Shown here: one piece after another, positions 27,775-36,153 of the stretch | How positions within the stretch are numbered: position 1 is the first letter of the stretch | Layout of the letters: each line of letters opens with the position of its first letter | Source: Hymenobacter sp. YC55 | Lineage (GTDB): Bacteria; Bacteroidota; Bacteroidia; Cytophagales; Hymenobacteraceae | Assembly: GCF_029433095.1 (NCBI RefSeq) | Contig: NZ_JARNTX010000003.1 | Span: 496,001 to 560,000, forward strand | DNA: 64,000 bases | Direction: 5' to 3' | Translations under genes and position numbers: made by a program | Notes under the pieces: model-generated | The model's input: the letters and a program-made list of their open reading frames with translations, nothing else | What the model was told of the DNA's origin: nothing | The model's database searches: none

Positions 27775-30700
27775 ATGAGCCACCTTCTACTGTTTAGTAC
27801 TCTAAACTGGCGCAAAAACGTATTCGGAAGCTGCCTAGGACTTTTCTGGTTGCTGTTAGGGTTACTTCCTACTTATGCGCAGGCGCAAAGTTCGACGCCC
27901 TTCACGGTGCGCGTAACGCCGGTAGGGCCCCTGAATCTGTGCTCCGGGCCGCCTCTAACGTTGACTGCCACGGCGGTGTACCCCCCGTTCAACGTTGGCA
28001 CGGGCTTCAACGACAGCAACGAGGGGGTCAGAGCCCTGCTCGTGCAACCCGACGGCAAAGTGCTGGCGGGGGGCTACTTTGCCACTTACAACGGGGTTCG
28101 GCACAACCGCATCGTCCGCCTCAACACCGACGGCAGCCTAGACCCTACCTTTCAAACTGGCACCGGCTTCGTTGACGGGGTAATCAGCCTGGCCTTGCAG
28201 CCCGATGGCAAGGTGCTGGTGGGGGGCTTTTTCACTTCCTATAATGGCACAAGGCGCAACCGCATTGCGCGCCTCAACGCCAACGGCAGTCTGGACCCAA
28301 GCTTTGACGCGGGTACCCGAATAGGTAACGGCGGCGTGCTAAGCCTGGCCTTGCAGCCCGACGGCAAAGTGCTGCTAGGGGGCTTCTTCAGCAGCAACAA
28401 TGGTACTTCGCCCACTCCCAACAGCATCGTCCGCCTGAACGCCGACGGCAGCCTGGATCCGACATTCAACATTGGTACGGGCTTCAACAACGGCGTAAGA
28501 GCCGTGGCCTTGCAGCCCGACGGCAAGGTGCTGGTGGGGGGCTTTTTCGACTCTTATAACGGCAACGCCAGCAAGCGCGTAGCCCGCCTGAATACCGACG
28601 GCAGCTTCGACTCCAGCTTTAAAACCGGTATTGACGCGGCGGTATACGCCCTTACGACGCAGCCGGCGGACGGCAAGGTGCTGGTCGGCGGCACCTTCAC
28701 TTCTTTTAACGGCAGTCCGCGCAACCGCATTGCCCGCCTCAACCCCGACGGCAGCCTGGACTCGACTTTCGACGCCGGCTTTGACGATGAGGTGTATGAC
28801 ATAGCCGTGCAGCCGGATGGCAAAGTGCTGGTGGGCGGCACCTTCACTGCTTCCAAGGGCGACTCAACCAAGCGCATGGCCCGCCTCAACCCCGACGGCA
28901 GCCGGGATGTTACCTTCCGCATGGGTTCGGGCTTTAATACCGGTAAAAGCCTCGGCAATTACGCCCTCGGGGTGTACGACGTAGCCTTGCAGCCCGACGG
29001 CAAAATCCTGGCCGGCGGCAACTTTTCAACTTACAACCGGGCCCCGCGCAACCACATTGCCCGCCTGGAAACCGATGGCCTCCTCAATACCAACGCCACC
29101 GCCCTGCCCGGCACGAGCACCACTTCCTGGTGGAAAGACAACGCGCCGGTTGCCGGCGCGGGCAATACGCTTACCGTGACCAGCCCCGGGGACTACTATG
29201 CCAAGGTGACGGTAAACGGCACCGAGGTAGCTTCGGATATAGTGAAAGTGAACCCTCCCCCGGGCCTGGCCAGCGCCAGCCCGACTCCTGCCTTTGGCGG
29301 CGCCGGCACCACCATTACGCTCAACGGCACCAACCTGCAAGGCATAAAGCGCGTCCTTTTCAGAAGCGAGAACCTGCGAACCTGCACGGCAGCCTTCGTT
29401 TTGCTCTCGCCCACGCAGCTTCGGGTTACCGTGCCCGACAGTGCCGCCACCGGCCCTTTAACGCTTGTGGACTTGTGCGGCGCCCCCAACGGAAACACCG
29501 TTAGCTTTCGGGTGCTGCCCGTTGTCACCAGCTTCTCGCCCCAAACCGGAACCACCGGCACCACCGTTACGCTGAGCGGCACGGGCTTCCCGTTGAATGT
29601 GCCAGTGGCGGTGCGTTTCCCGGGCGTTGGTACGCCAATGCCCGTCACGAGCGCTGCCCCGCGGCAACTCCAGGTACTAGTGCCCGCTGGCGCGACCACC
29701 GGGCGGCTGACGCTGCTCACCCCCACCGACACGGTCACGAGCGCCGATGATTTTGTGGTGCCCAACATGGGCGCCAGCGATTTGCTGGTCACGGATACCC
29801 GGTCGCTGCCAGCCGGCACCTACCACAGCATCACGGTGGCAAAGCCGGGCGTGCTAACGCTAAGCGGCAACGCCACAATCACCGGTCAGCTGAGCGTGCA
29901 GGAAGGCGCCACGCTGCATACCGGCACCAGTCTCGTTTTGGGCGCGGGCAGCTTTGCGTTAGCAGCCGGCGCGACGCTTAGCACCAGCCATGCGGAAGGC
30001 ATTGCCAGCAGCGGGCCCAGCGGGGCGGTGCAAACCGCCACGCGCTCCTTTTCTACCGATGCCACGTACAGCTATACCGGCCCGCACCGGCAAGTGACGG
30101 GCACTGGTTTGCCCAGCCGGGTACGGGCCCTAACGACGAGCAACCCCGTTGCTCTCGAACTCACCGGTCCCGTTCTCATCGCCCAAACTTTAACCTTGGC
30201 CGGGGCCGGCAACCTGCACCTAAACAACCACGCCCTGACCTTGCAATCCGACGCTAGCGGCACCGCGTTGGTGGTGAACAGCGGCACGGGCACGGTGGTC
30301 GGGCAAGCCACCATGCAGCGCTACATCAACCCGGTTATAAACCGCGCCACCGGCTTCCGCTACTACGGTTCGCCGGTGCGCGGCGCCACGGCCGGGGTTT
30401 TGGCGGGAGCCGCGGTATATGATTACGACCAAAACCGGTCGGCCACCCAGCGTGACACCTTGCCCCTGATCACCTACGGCTTTTCCCCGCAGCCCATTGC
30501 CGCTACCACCCGGCTAACCAAAGGGCGCGGCTACGCGGCGGCTATTCCGGCGGCCACCACCGTGCATTTTACGGGCACCCTCAACAACGGCGACACCACC
30601 TTAACGCTGGCGCGCAACAACAGCACTTTTGCTTATTACGCCGGCTGGCACTTGGTTAGCAACCCCTACCCTTCCCCGCTCGACTGGAACAAGGTGCTGC

Positions 30701-31746
30701 CCGCCGACCGCGCGGGCTTGGAAGCCGCCATTTACGTGTACGAGAGCACCGGCCCGGGCAAGGGCTACTACCGCAGCTACGTGAACGGGGCGGGCACGGC
30801 TAGCCCTATTATCGCGGCGGGGCAGGCGTTCTTTGTGCGGGTGAAAAAAGGCAATGAGAGCGGCAAGCTCACGTTCCGCAACTCGCAGCGGGTAGTGGAT
30901 TACGCCACCCAAGTGAATTTCAACCGGGTAGCCCGAGCCAGGGAAGAGTTTGGCGTAACGGCTCGCCTTAGAGACGGCAACGGGTGCAACGCCTTGGGCT
31001 GCAAGGGGCTAAGCTCGACGGCCGCTACCGAGGAATCCAACGTAAACTTCAGCTGGGTGACCGTATACAGCGATTCCGCGGCCTCCCCGGCGCCTGTTGC
31101 TCAATCGGTGTTCAATCCCGAATACGATGCCGAAGCCAACAACTTACAAGCCCGGGGCAACGTGGTGTTGAGCATTGCCAACAACATCGGGCAGGAACTG
31201 TCGGTTAAGGGCGTTAGTCGGATGGCCGCGGCCATTTTCCCTCTCACGCTCCGGGTCAATGCCCCCGGCCGCTACATCCTGGCCCCCGACCAAGACCTGC
31301 TCAATAGCTTGCCCCAGTCGTTGTGCCCGTATATATACGACCGGGCAACTGAGCGGATGGTGTCGCTGCGCGACTCGGCGTTCAGCGTCAAGCTACTGGC
31401 TTTAGACGTGCTCAACCCTATTGCGGACCGCTTCGAGCTGCGCTTTAGCCAGCCCCATCCCATGGGCACCACCGCCCCCTGGTCGCCAACGGGCAACGTA
31501 GCCGTGTATCCCAACCCGGCCGGCGAGCAGGTTAAGGTATGGGTACCGGCCGTAAAAGGTGCGCCGCGGGTGCACGCCACGCTTCTCAACAGTCTCGGCC
31601 AAGTAGTTCGCCAGCAAGAAGACCTCCTCCCGGCAACCGGCACAACCCTGCAACTGGATGTCAACAACCTAGCCGGTGGCGTTTACATTCTGCGCTTGCA
31701 AGCCGGCGCGGCCCACGTTACCCGGCGCCTTCTAGTGCAGCATTAA
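27775..31746 (+). CDS. Surface delta-60 repeat / IPT-TIG protein with T9SS sorting domain
   Basis: 1323 residues from the ATG at 27775; an in-frame TTG at 27718 is possible. The signal segment (LFWLLLGLLPTYAQAQ) is followed by the first strand of an Ig-like domain (TPVGPLNLCSGPPLTLTATA) and then seven delta-60 repeats of the form QPDGKVLVGG...RLNPDGSLD. The rest of an Ig-like module comes next (WWKDNAPVAGAGNTLTVTSP), then two IPT/TIG domains (SPTPAFGGAGTTITLNGTNL; FSPQTGTTGTTVTLSGTGFP), a large beta-rich region, and a C-terminal T9SS sorting domain (VAVYPNPAGEQVKVWV to LLVQH). Predicted to be exported through the outer membrane and anchored or released. The likely role is adhesion or binding; no enzyme motif is seen. 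Confidence 0.9.
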   Translation: MSHLLLFSTLNWRKNVFGSCLGLFWLLLGLLPTYAQAQSSTPFTVRVTPVGPLNLCSGPPLTLTATAVYPPFNVGTGFNDSNEGVRALLVQPDGKVLAGGYFATYNGVRHNRIVRLNTDGSLDPTFQTGTGFVDGVISLALQPDGKVLVGGFFTSYNGTRRNRIARLNANGSLDPSFDAGTRIGNGGVLSLALQPDGKVLLGGFFSSNNGTSPTPNSIVRLNADGSLDPTFNIGTGFNNGVRAVALQPDGKVLVGGFFDSYNGNASKRVARLNTDGSFDSSFKTGIDAAVYALTTQPADGKVLVGGTFTSFNGSPRNRIARLNPDGSLDSTFDAGFDDEVYDIAVQPDGKVLVGGTFTASKGDSTKRMARLNPDGSRDVTFRMGSGFNTGKSLGNYALGVYDVALQPDGKILAGGNFSTYNRAPRNHIARLETDGLLNTNATALPGTSTTSWWKDNAPVAGAGNTLTVTSPGDYYAKVTVNGTEVASDIVKVNPPPGLASASPTPAFGGAGTTITLNGTNLQGIKRVLFRSENLRTCTAAFVLLSPTQLRVTVPDSAATGPLTLVDLCGAPNGNTVSFRVLPVVTSFSPQTGTTGTTVTLSGTGFPLNVPVAVRFPGVGTPMPVTSAAPRQLQVLVPAGATTGRLTLLTPTDTVTSADDFVVPNMGASDLLVTDTRSLPAGTYHSITVAKPGVLTLSGNATITGQLSVQEGATLHTGTSLVLGAGSFALAAGATLSTSHAEGIASSGPSGAVQTATRSFSTDATYSYTGPHRQVTGTGLPSRVRALTTSNPVALELTGPVLIAQTLTLAGAGNLHLNNHALTLQSDASGTALVVNSGTGTVVGQATMQRYINPVINRATGFRYYGSPVRGATAGVLAGAAVYDYDQNRSATQRDTLPLITYGFSPQPIAATTRLTKGRGYAAAIPAATTVHFTGTLNNGDTTLTLARNNSTFAYYAGWHLVSNPYPSPLDWNKVLPADRAGLEAAIYVYESTGPGKGYYRSYVNGAGTASPIIAAGQAFFVRVKKGNESGKLTFRNSQRVVDYATQVNFNRVARAREEFGVTARLRDGNGCNALGCKGLSSTAATEESNVNFSWVTVYSDSAASPAPVAQSVFNPEYDAEANNLQARGNVVLSIANNIGQELSVKGVSRMAAAIFPLTLRVNAPGRYILAPDQDLLNSLPQSLCPYIYDRATERMVSLRDSAFSVKLLALDVLNPIADRFELRFSQPHPMGTTAPWSPTGNVAVYPNPAGEQVKVWVPAVKGAPRVHATLLNSLGQVVRQQEDLLPATGTTLQLDVNNLAGGVYILRLQAGAAHVTRRLLVQH
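28045..29094 (+). repeat. Seven tandem delta-60 protein repeats
   Basis: Units of about 48-60 codons each starting QPDGKVL(A/V/L)GG, inside the T9SS surface protein. The fifth unit has a one-residue insertion (QPADGKVLVGG) and the sixth a longer linker (GKSLGNYALG). The repeats are diverged at DNA level, so recent tandem amplification is not indicated. Seven units are compatible with a seven-bladed propeller. Confidence 0.85.
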
Positions 31747-31759
31747 TTGCACGCCAATC

Positions 31760-31810
31760 AAACGCCCAAGCGCCGGCAGCCTGCACAGCGCTGCCGGCGC
31801 TTGGGCGCTT
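31760..31810. terminator. Bidirectional terminator hairpin
   Basis: Arms 31760-31780 and 31790-31810 match at 20 of 21 positions around a 9-nt loop, placed exactly between the convergent ends of the delta-60 gene (stop at 31746) and the nSTAND gene (stop at 31825). GC-rich stem with A- and T-leaning ends on both sides. Confidence 0.8.
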
Positions 31811-31824
31811 GAGTATACTGCCTG

Positions 31825-34800
31825 TCAATCGGTTAAGCCGCTGTAGTCGTTGGTGAGGTAGAGCATGGACAGGTCGTCGTAGTCTTGCCAGCCGTCGTTG
31901 GGGCGCGCTATTTTCAGATGCGCCAGCCCCGTCAGCACGCAATTGAAATACAGCTGCCGCTCGTCCTCGGGGGTGTAGGCCGGGGCGTCGCGCAGGGCCT
32001 GGTAGCTCTGGTCGGCCAGGCTGCGGCCAATGGCCATGGAATAAAAGCCCCGCTGCCGAATGAAGGTGGGGCCTTCCTGAATAAGGAACGCCGCGGTTTT
32101 GGCAAATTCAAGCGCCTGCTCCCGATGCCGCCAGTAAAACAAGCTAATGCTACTGCCCACGGCCATGGCGGGGGTTTGATGAACCGTTTGCTGATAGGTT
32201 AGTAAGAAGCTGTCGAGCCGGGTTAGCTGGCCCTGGTTGTTGGTCAGCATAAGCTGCTCGCCGGCCCGAATGTGGGTGATGGTGGAGAGTGGGGCGGGCA
32301 AAGCCGCCGCGAGCTGCCAGGCCTCGGGCACGCGCCCGGCCCGCGCCAGCGCGGTAGCTAAGTCGGTAAGCGCCACCTGCAAAGGCTCCTGCGCGTAGCG
32401 AGGCTGCTGGGTTAGTTGGGGCAGAAAAGGCAAAATGTCGCGCTTTAGGGTTAGCTCGCGCAGTTGCTGCTCGTTTTGCAAGGCGGCCGAAACACGGTAC
32501 AGCAAGGCATTGCGGCGGGTACGCGCCGCATCGTCGGCTAGCGGCAGCTGCACCAGCGCCCGCATCCACGTTAAGTTGGGCGCATTGTCCTTGATGCGGT
32601 GCAAAGCCTCCTTTTGCAACGAAAACTCGCGGGTACTGGACGCGCGGTCGGGAAAAGCGGCTTCCAGAAAAGTAATACTGTCTAGTTGCCGGATCACTTT
32701 CCGATCCGGGGCGGGCCCCAGGACGGCTCGCCGGAGCTCATACGCAAAGAACGAGTTGAACGCGCAGGTGTAGTAGGCTTCAAACTCCAGGGTTTTCGGG
32801 CGCGTGGGGTGCTGCAGGTAGCGGACCGGGTCCTGGGCCACCGCACTAGCTTGCGGCCCGCCGACAACTTCGGCCGAGCCTAGATTCCACTCCAACACAT
32901 TGATTGCTTCTTGCCCGGTACGCCGACTTTGCAGTTGGGTAAGCGCTTGGCTGAACTCGTTGAATGCCTGCGTTGCCGCGCCGGGGCTCTGTTTTATTTC
33001 CGCTAAGTACACCCCGTGGTTTTTGGCCAGAAAAGCTGTCAGAAAAGCTTGGTTGCGAGGGCGGCTGGCCGAGTTAAACGCGGCTTTTTCCACGAAGAGC
33101 GGTTCGGCGCCGGCAACGGTTGGCACGGCTTGCCGTAACGCAACCCAGGCCTTGTCGCGGGCCGAGGTGGCAACCGAAAAGCTTACCCGGTCCAGGTTCA
33201 ACCGGTTGGGACTAACCAAGCCCAATTTGATTCCATCGGTTGCCACCACCTTGGCCTCGTAGTCGTGGTAGGAAGGACTTACCATGTACACTCTAGGGGC
33301 CGGGGTTACGCTGAGCAGGCTGTACACGGTGGCCGCGTACACTTCGTTGAAAGAGAAGTCTCCTACCTTGCTACAGCTTTGCAACAGCGGATAAACGGTT
33401 TCGGGCGTGAAGAGCTCGTATTTCACCAGGTAAGGCAGCAACGCTAGCCCCCCGTCGGTATCGGCGAGTTTGGTGGTTTGCGCGCGGAGCGAATCCAGGC
33501 ACTGCGCCAGCTCGGCCGGTCGGCGCTGGGCGGCAAACATAATAGCCGCCAGCTGGTAGCCCCCGCTGTGCCCGATGCTGCCGCCATTGGCATAGATTTT
33601 CATGGCCGGCGGGAAAAACCGCAGAAACTGCCGGCGGGCCCCGGAAGTTGAAACCAAGGGGTTTAGCTTAGCGAGAAACTGCAGTTCGGTGGGGCGATAA
33701 TCGCCTTGGGCCAGCAACACCTGGACGCAAAAGTTGAAGTCAACCGGGTGGGGCGGCTCGCCCTGGGTGGTGCTCACTTCCCGTTGCACGTAGGCGAGCA
33801 AACGCCCCAGCAGCTTTTGCTTGACAGCTTCCAAGCGCCGGGTTTCCTCGGTTGGGGACGTACGCCGACGAGTGCCCAGCTGCTTGTGCTGCGCGGCATA
33901 CGCGAGGTGGTAGGTAAGCGCCATTACGGTCCGGGCCGTGAACACCGCTACTTCCCGCTGGGCCGCGCTCAACGTAGCTTGGCCTTGGGGGGGCACTGCT
34001 ATACTACCGGCCTTGGTGAGGCGGTTGTCTAAGTCAAAGAGCAGGCGGCCGATCCAGGGGTGCTGCCGGCCGGCTACGTCGTAGTGCTCGTTGCTCACCC
34101 GCTGGTACATGGCCAGCTCGATGTTGAGGGGCAGGCTATAGCCCTCCAAGGCATCAAGCCGCTGCGAAAAGCCGTAGTATTTTGTATCGTGCCCCCCCCA
34201 CCAAGGCCGGTACATAAAGCGTTTAAGCCGGTCGGCATCAATCAGAAAGCGGGCCTTGTTGTTGACCGACACGTAAGGGGAAGTCAGGTAAGGTAACCGC
34301 TGCTCGACAATCGAATACGCCACGTAGTCGGCTTTTTTCTGGCGGGCCGCCCACGCCAGCCACCCTATTCCCACGAGCAGCACGGGCAGCAAAATTGCCG
34401 CCGCTAGGCGCCCCAGGCCGTAGCGGGCCACCAGCAGCGACACCGCGAGCTGGCGGCGGCTCGCCGCCAGAAAGCGGGTCAGCAGCGCGCTATGCTCGGC
34501 GGCCTGCTCCTGGCGGTGCGCCGCGCTAGGTCCGGTTGCCACGTAGTGGGCCAGCCAACTCTCGCTTACCTTTTTGCGGCGGTTCCACTCCGCGAAGTAG
34601 GTGTAGGGCCCGATGGGCAGCAGAAAGCCGGGATTCTCGGCGTTGGCTTGCCAGCGGTCGGCTTGTTGCATCAAGTCCTGGGCGGTGCGCACATCCGCGG
34701 CTTCGCTGTTGGCCCACTCGGTGAGGTGGTTCCAGTTGCGAATCAAGCTCTCGTGGGTGATGTCGAGCACGGTGTCGGGCGGGGGCACTTGCTGATCGTT

Positions 34801-36153
34801 TTCTTCGCCCAGCAGAAAGGGCGAGAGAAACGTGGTGCCCGCTTCCCGGAACGGGCGCAACACCCGGCAGATCACCGGCCAACTCAGCAATGGGTCATTG
34901 AGAATGGCGGTAATTTCGGCGCCGGTTAGGCGGTTGCGCACCACGCGCTGCCCGTTGGTGCGCGTGAGCAGGCGAAACGTTTGCTCGATAACCTGCTCCA
35001 CCGTTCCGGCGGGCAGCGGGGGCTCGAACGCTTGGTTGTAGCGGGCACTGGCTTCGTAGTACAGCTGATTGGCATGCGCATCCAGCACGTTGCGCAGCGA
35101 GGGGTTGGCCAGTAAAAACTGTTGCTGAGGCCCCGAGAGGGTGGCTTGCCACTGGGCGAAACGGGCCTGGTCGGCGGCGGGCAGCTCGTCGCTCAGGCCC
35201 CCCACCATGGCGTAGTGCAGCAAGTCCATTTCCTCGCGCCCCTCGTTGGCCGCCAGCCAGATGCGGCGCAAAGCGTGCTGCAGCACCGGCAGTTGGTCTT
35301 GGCCGCTGTGCATGTCGTAGAGCAGGCGCTGCACCAGGCGCTCACTGATGCGGTTGCCGCTTAGCAGGGCGGGCTCCTTGATAACTTCCACGAACTCGTG
35401 GCGCAGCAGCCGCGGCACAAAGTACTGGCTGGCCCCGATCTGTTCGACCAGCCCGCGAAACTCGGCACACTGCCCCACAAAATCGGAGCGCATGGTGCAG
35501 ATGATGTAAATAGGCAAGTTGGCGGCCTGCGCGAGCTGCGTTGTTTCCAGCAGCAGATTAACCACGGTCTGGGCGGCCGTGTTGGGTTCATCGCCGACGT
35601 AGTTTTCCGGGTTGGTGAAAAATTCCTCGAATTGATCGACCACCAGCAGCAAGTTGGCCGCCCGCAATTGCTGCTCGCGCCGCGCGGGCGCAGCAGCACC
35701 AAACTCCGCAGCTGTTTCCGCGGGCGGGCAGAGCACTGAGGCCTGGTAGAGCTGCACCAGGGCCGAGAAACCTTGCTCGAGTTCGGTTTCCACCGCGGCC
35801 TCGCTGTTTTCCAGGCGCAGGGCGGCGGCCACGGCCCGGGCCATGTTGCGCAAGGGGCTCCGCTCGGGCCGAAAGGTGGCCACCACCCAGTTGCTGTAGC
35901 GGCTGCGCAGAAAACCGGCCCGGATTTCCGGCAGCAGGCCGGCAAAAACCAGGGAGGACTTGCCGTCGCCGGAAGCCCCGGTAATCATAATAAAGTGCTG
36001 CTCGGCTAGCAGGGCCCGGCATTTTTCCACGTGCGCTTCGCGCCCCCGAAAGTAGAGGGCTTCCTCCTCGGTGAAGGTGCGCAGCCCGGTGTAGGGACAA
36101 ATGGGTTCCTCGGGGCCAAATAAAGACGGTTCGGAATCGCAGGAAGCCGTCAT
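31825..36153 (-). CDS. nSTAND-type NTPase with a transmembrane helix and large C-terminal region
   Basis: 1442 residues from the ATG at 36153. That ATG overlaps the TGA of the TIR gene by one base (TGATG), indicating translational coupling; a longer 24-codon upstream start is unlikely. The N-terminus has the nSTAND1 signature CPYTGLRTFTEEEALYFRGR, Walker A GASGDGKSS (Lys65) and Walker B LLLVVDQFEEFF (Asp173, Glu176/177). MRSDFVGQCAEFRGL and DITHESLIRNWNHLTEW follow, as in this family. One hydrophobic helix lies at about 582-603. The remaining 840 residues are mostly helical, with no domain I recognise; they may be the sensor. The family's known role is oligomerising on target recognition. Here it probably controls the coupled TIR protein. 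Confidence 0.88.
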   Translation of the reverse strand: MTASCDSEPSLFGPEEPICPYTGLRTFTEEEALYFRGREAHVEKCRALLAEQHFIMITGASGDGKSSLVFAGLLPEIRAGFLRSRYSNWVVATFRPERSPLRNMARAVAAALRLENSEAAVETELEQGFSALVQLYQASVLCPPAETAAEFGAAAPARREQQLRAANLLLVVDQFEEFFTNPENYVGDEPNTAAQTVVNLLLETTQLAQAANLPIYIICTMRSDFVGQCAEFRGLVEQIGASQYFVPRLLRHEFVEVIKEPALLSGNRISERLVQRLLYDMHSGQDQLPVLQHALRRIWLAANEGREEMDLLHYAMVGGLSDELPAADQARFAQWQATLSGPQQQFLLANPSLRNVLDAHANQLYYEASARYNQAFEPPLPAGTVEQVIEQTFRLLTRTNGQRVVRNRLTGAEITAILNDPLLSWPVICRVLRPFREAGTTFLSPFLLGEENDQQVPPPDTVLDITHESLIRNWNHLTEWANSEAADVRTAQDLMQQADRWQANAENPGFLLPIGPYTYFAEWNRRKKVSESWLAHYVATGPSAAHRQEQAAEHSALLTRFLAASRRQLAVSLLVARYGLGRLAAAILLPVLLVGIGWLAWAARQKKADYVAYSIVEQRLPYLTSPYVSVNNKARFLIDADRLKRFMYRPWWGGHDTKYYGFSQRLDALEGYSLPLNIELAMYQRVSNEHYDVAGRQHPWIGRLLFDLDNRLTKAGSIAVPPQGQATLSAAQREVAVFTARTVMALTYHLAYAAQHKQLGTRRRTSPTEETRRLEAVKQKLLGRLLAYVQREVSTTQGEPPHPVDFNFCVQVLLAQGDYRPTELQFLAKLNPLVSTSGARRQFLRFFPPAMKIYANGGSIGHSGGYQLAAIMFAAQRRPAELAQCLDSLRAQTTKLADTDGGLALLPYLVKYELFTPETVYPLLQSCSKVGDFSFNEVYAATVYSLLSVTPAPRVYMVSPSYHDYEAKVVATDGIKLGLVSPNRLNLDRVSFSVATSARDKAWVALRQAVPTVAGAEPLFVEKAAFNSASRPRNQAFLTAFLAKNHGVYLAEIKQSPGAATQAFNEFSQALTQLQSRRTGQEAINVLEWNLGSAEVVGGPQASAVAQDPVRYLQHPTRPKTLEFEAYYTCAFNSFFAYELRRAVLGPAPDRKVIRQLDSITFLEAAFPDRASSTREFSLQKEALHRIKDNAPNLTWMRALVQLPLADDAARTRRNALLYRVSAALQNEQQLRELTLKRDILPFLPQLTQQPRYAQEPLQVALTDLATALARAGRVPEAWQLAAALPAPLSTITHIRAGEQLMLTNNQGQLTRLDSFLLTYQQTVHQTPAMAVGSSISLFYWRHREQALEFAKTAAFLIQEGPTFIRQRGFYSMAIGRSLADQSYQALRDAPAYTPEDERQLYFNCVLTGLAHLKIARPNDGWQDYDDLSMLYLTNDYSGLTD

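Noticed and set aside
28045..29094. Regularly spaced repeats considered as a CRISPR-like or satellite array
   Set aside because: The period is a codon multiple and the conserved unit is the delta-60 protein motif within one long gene; repeats are protein-level and diverged.
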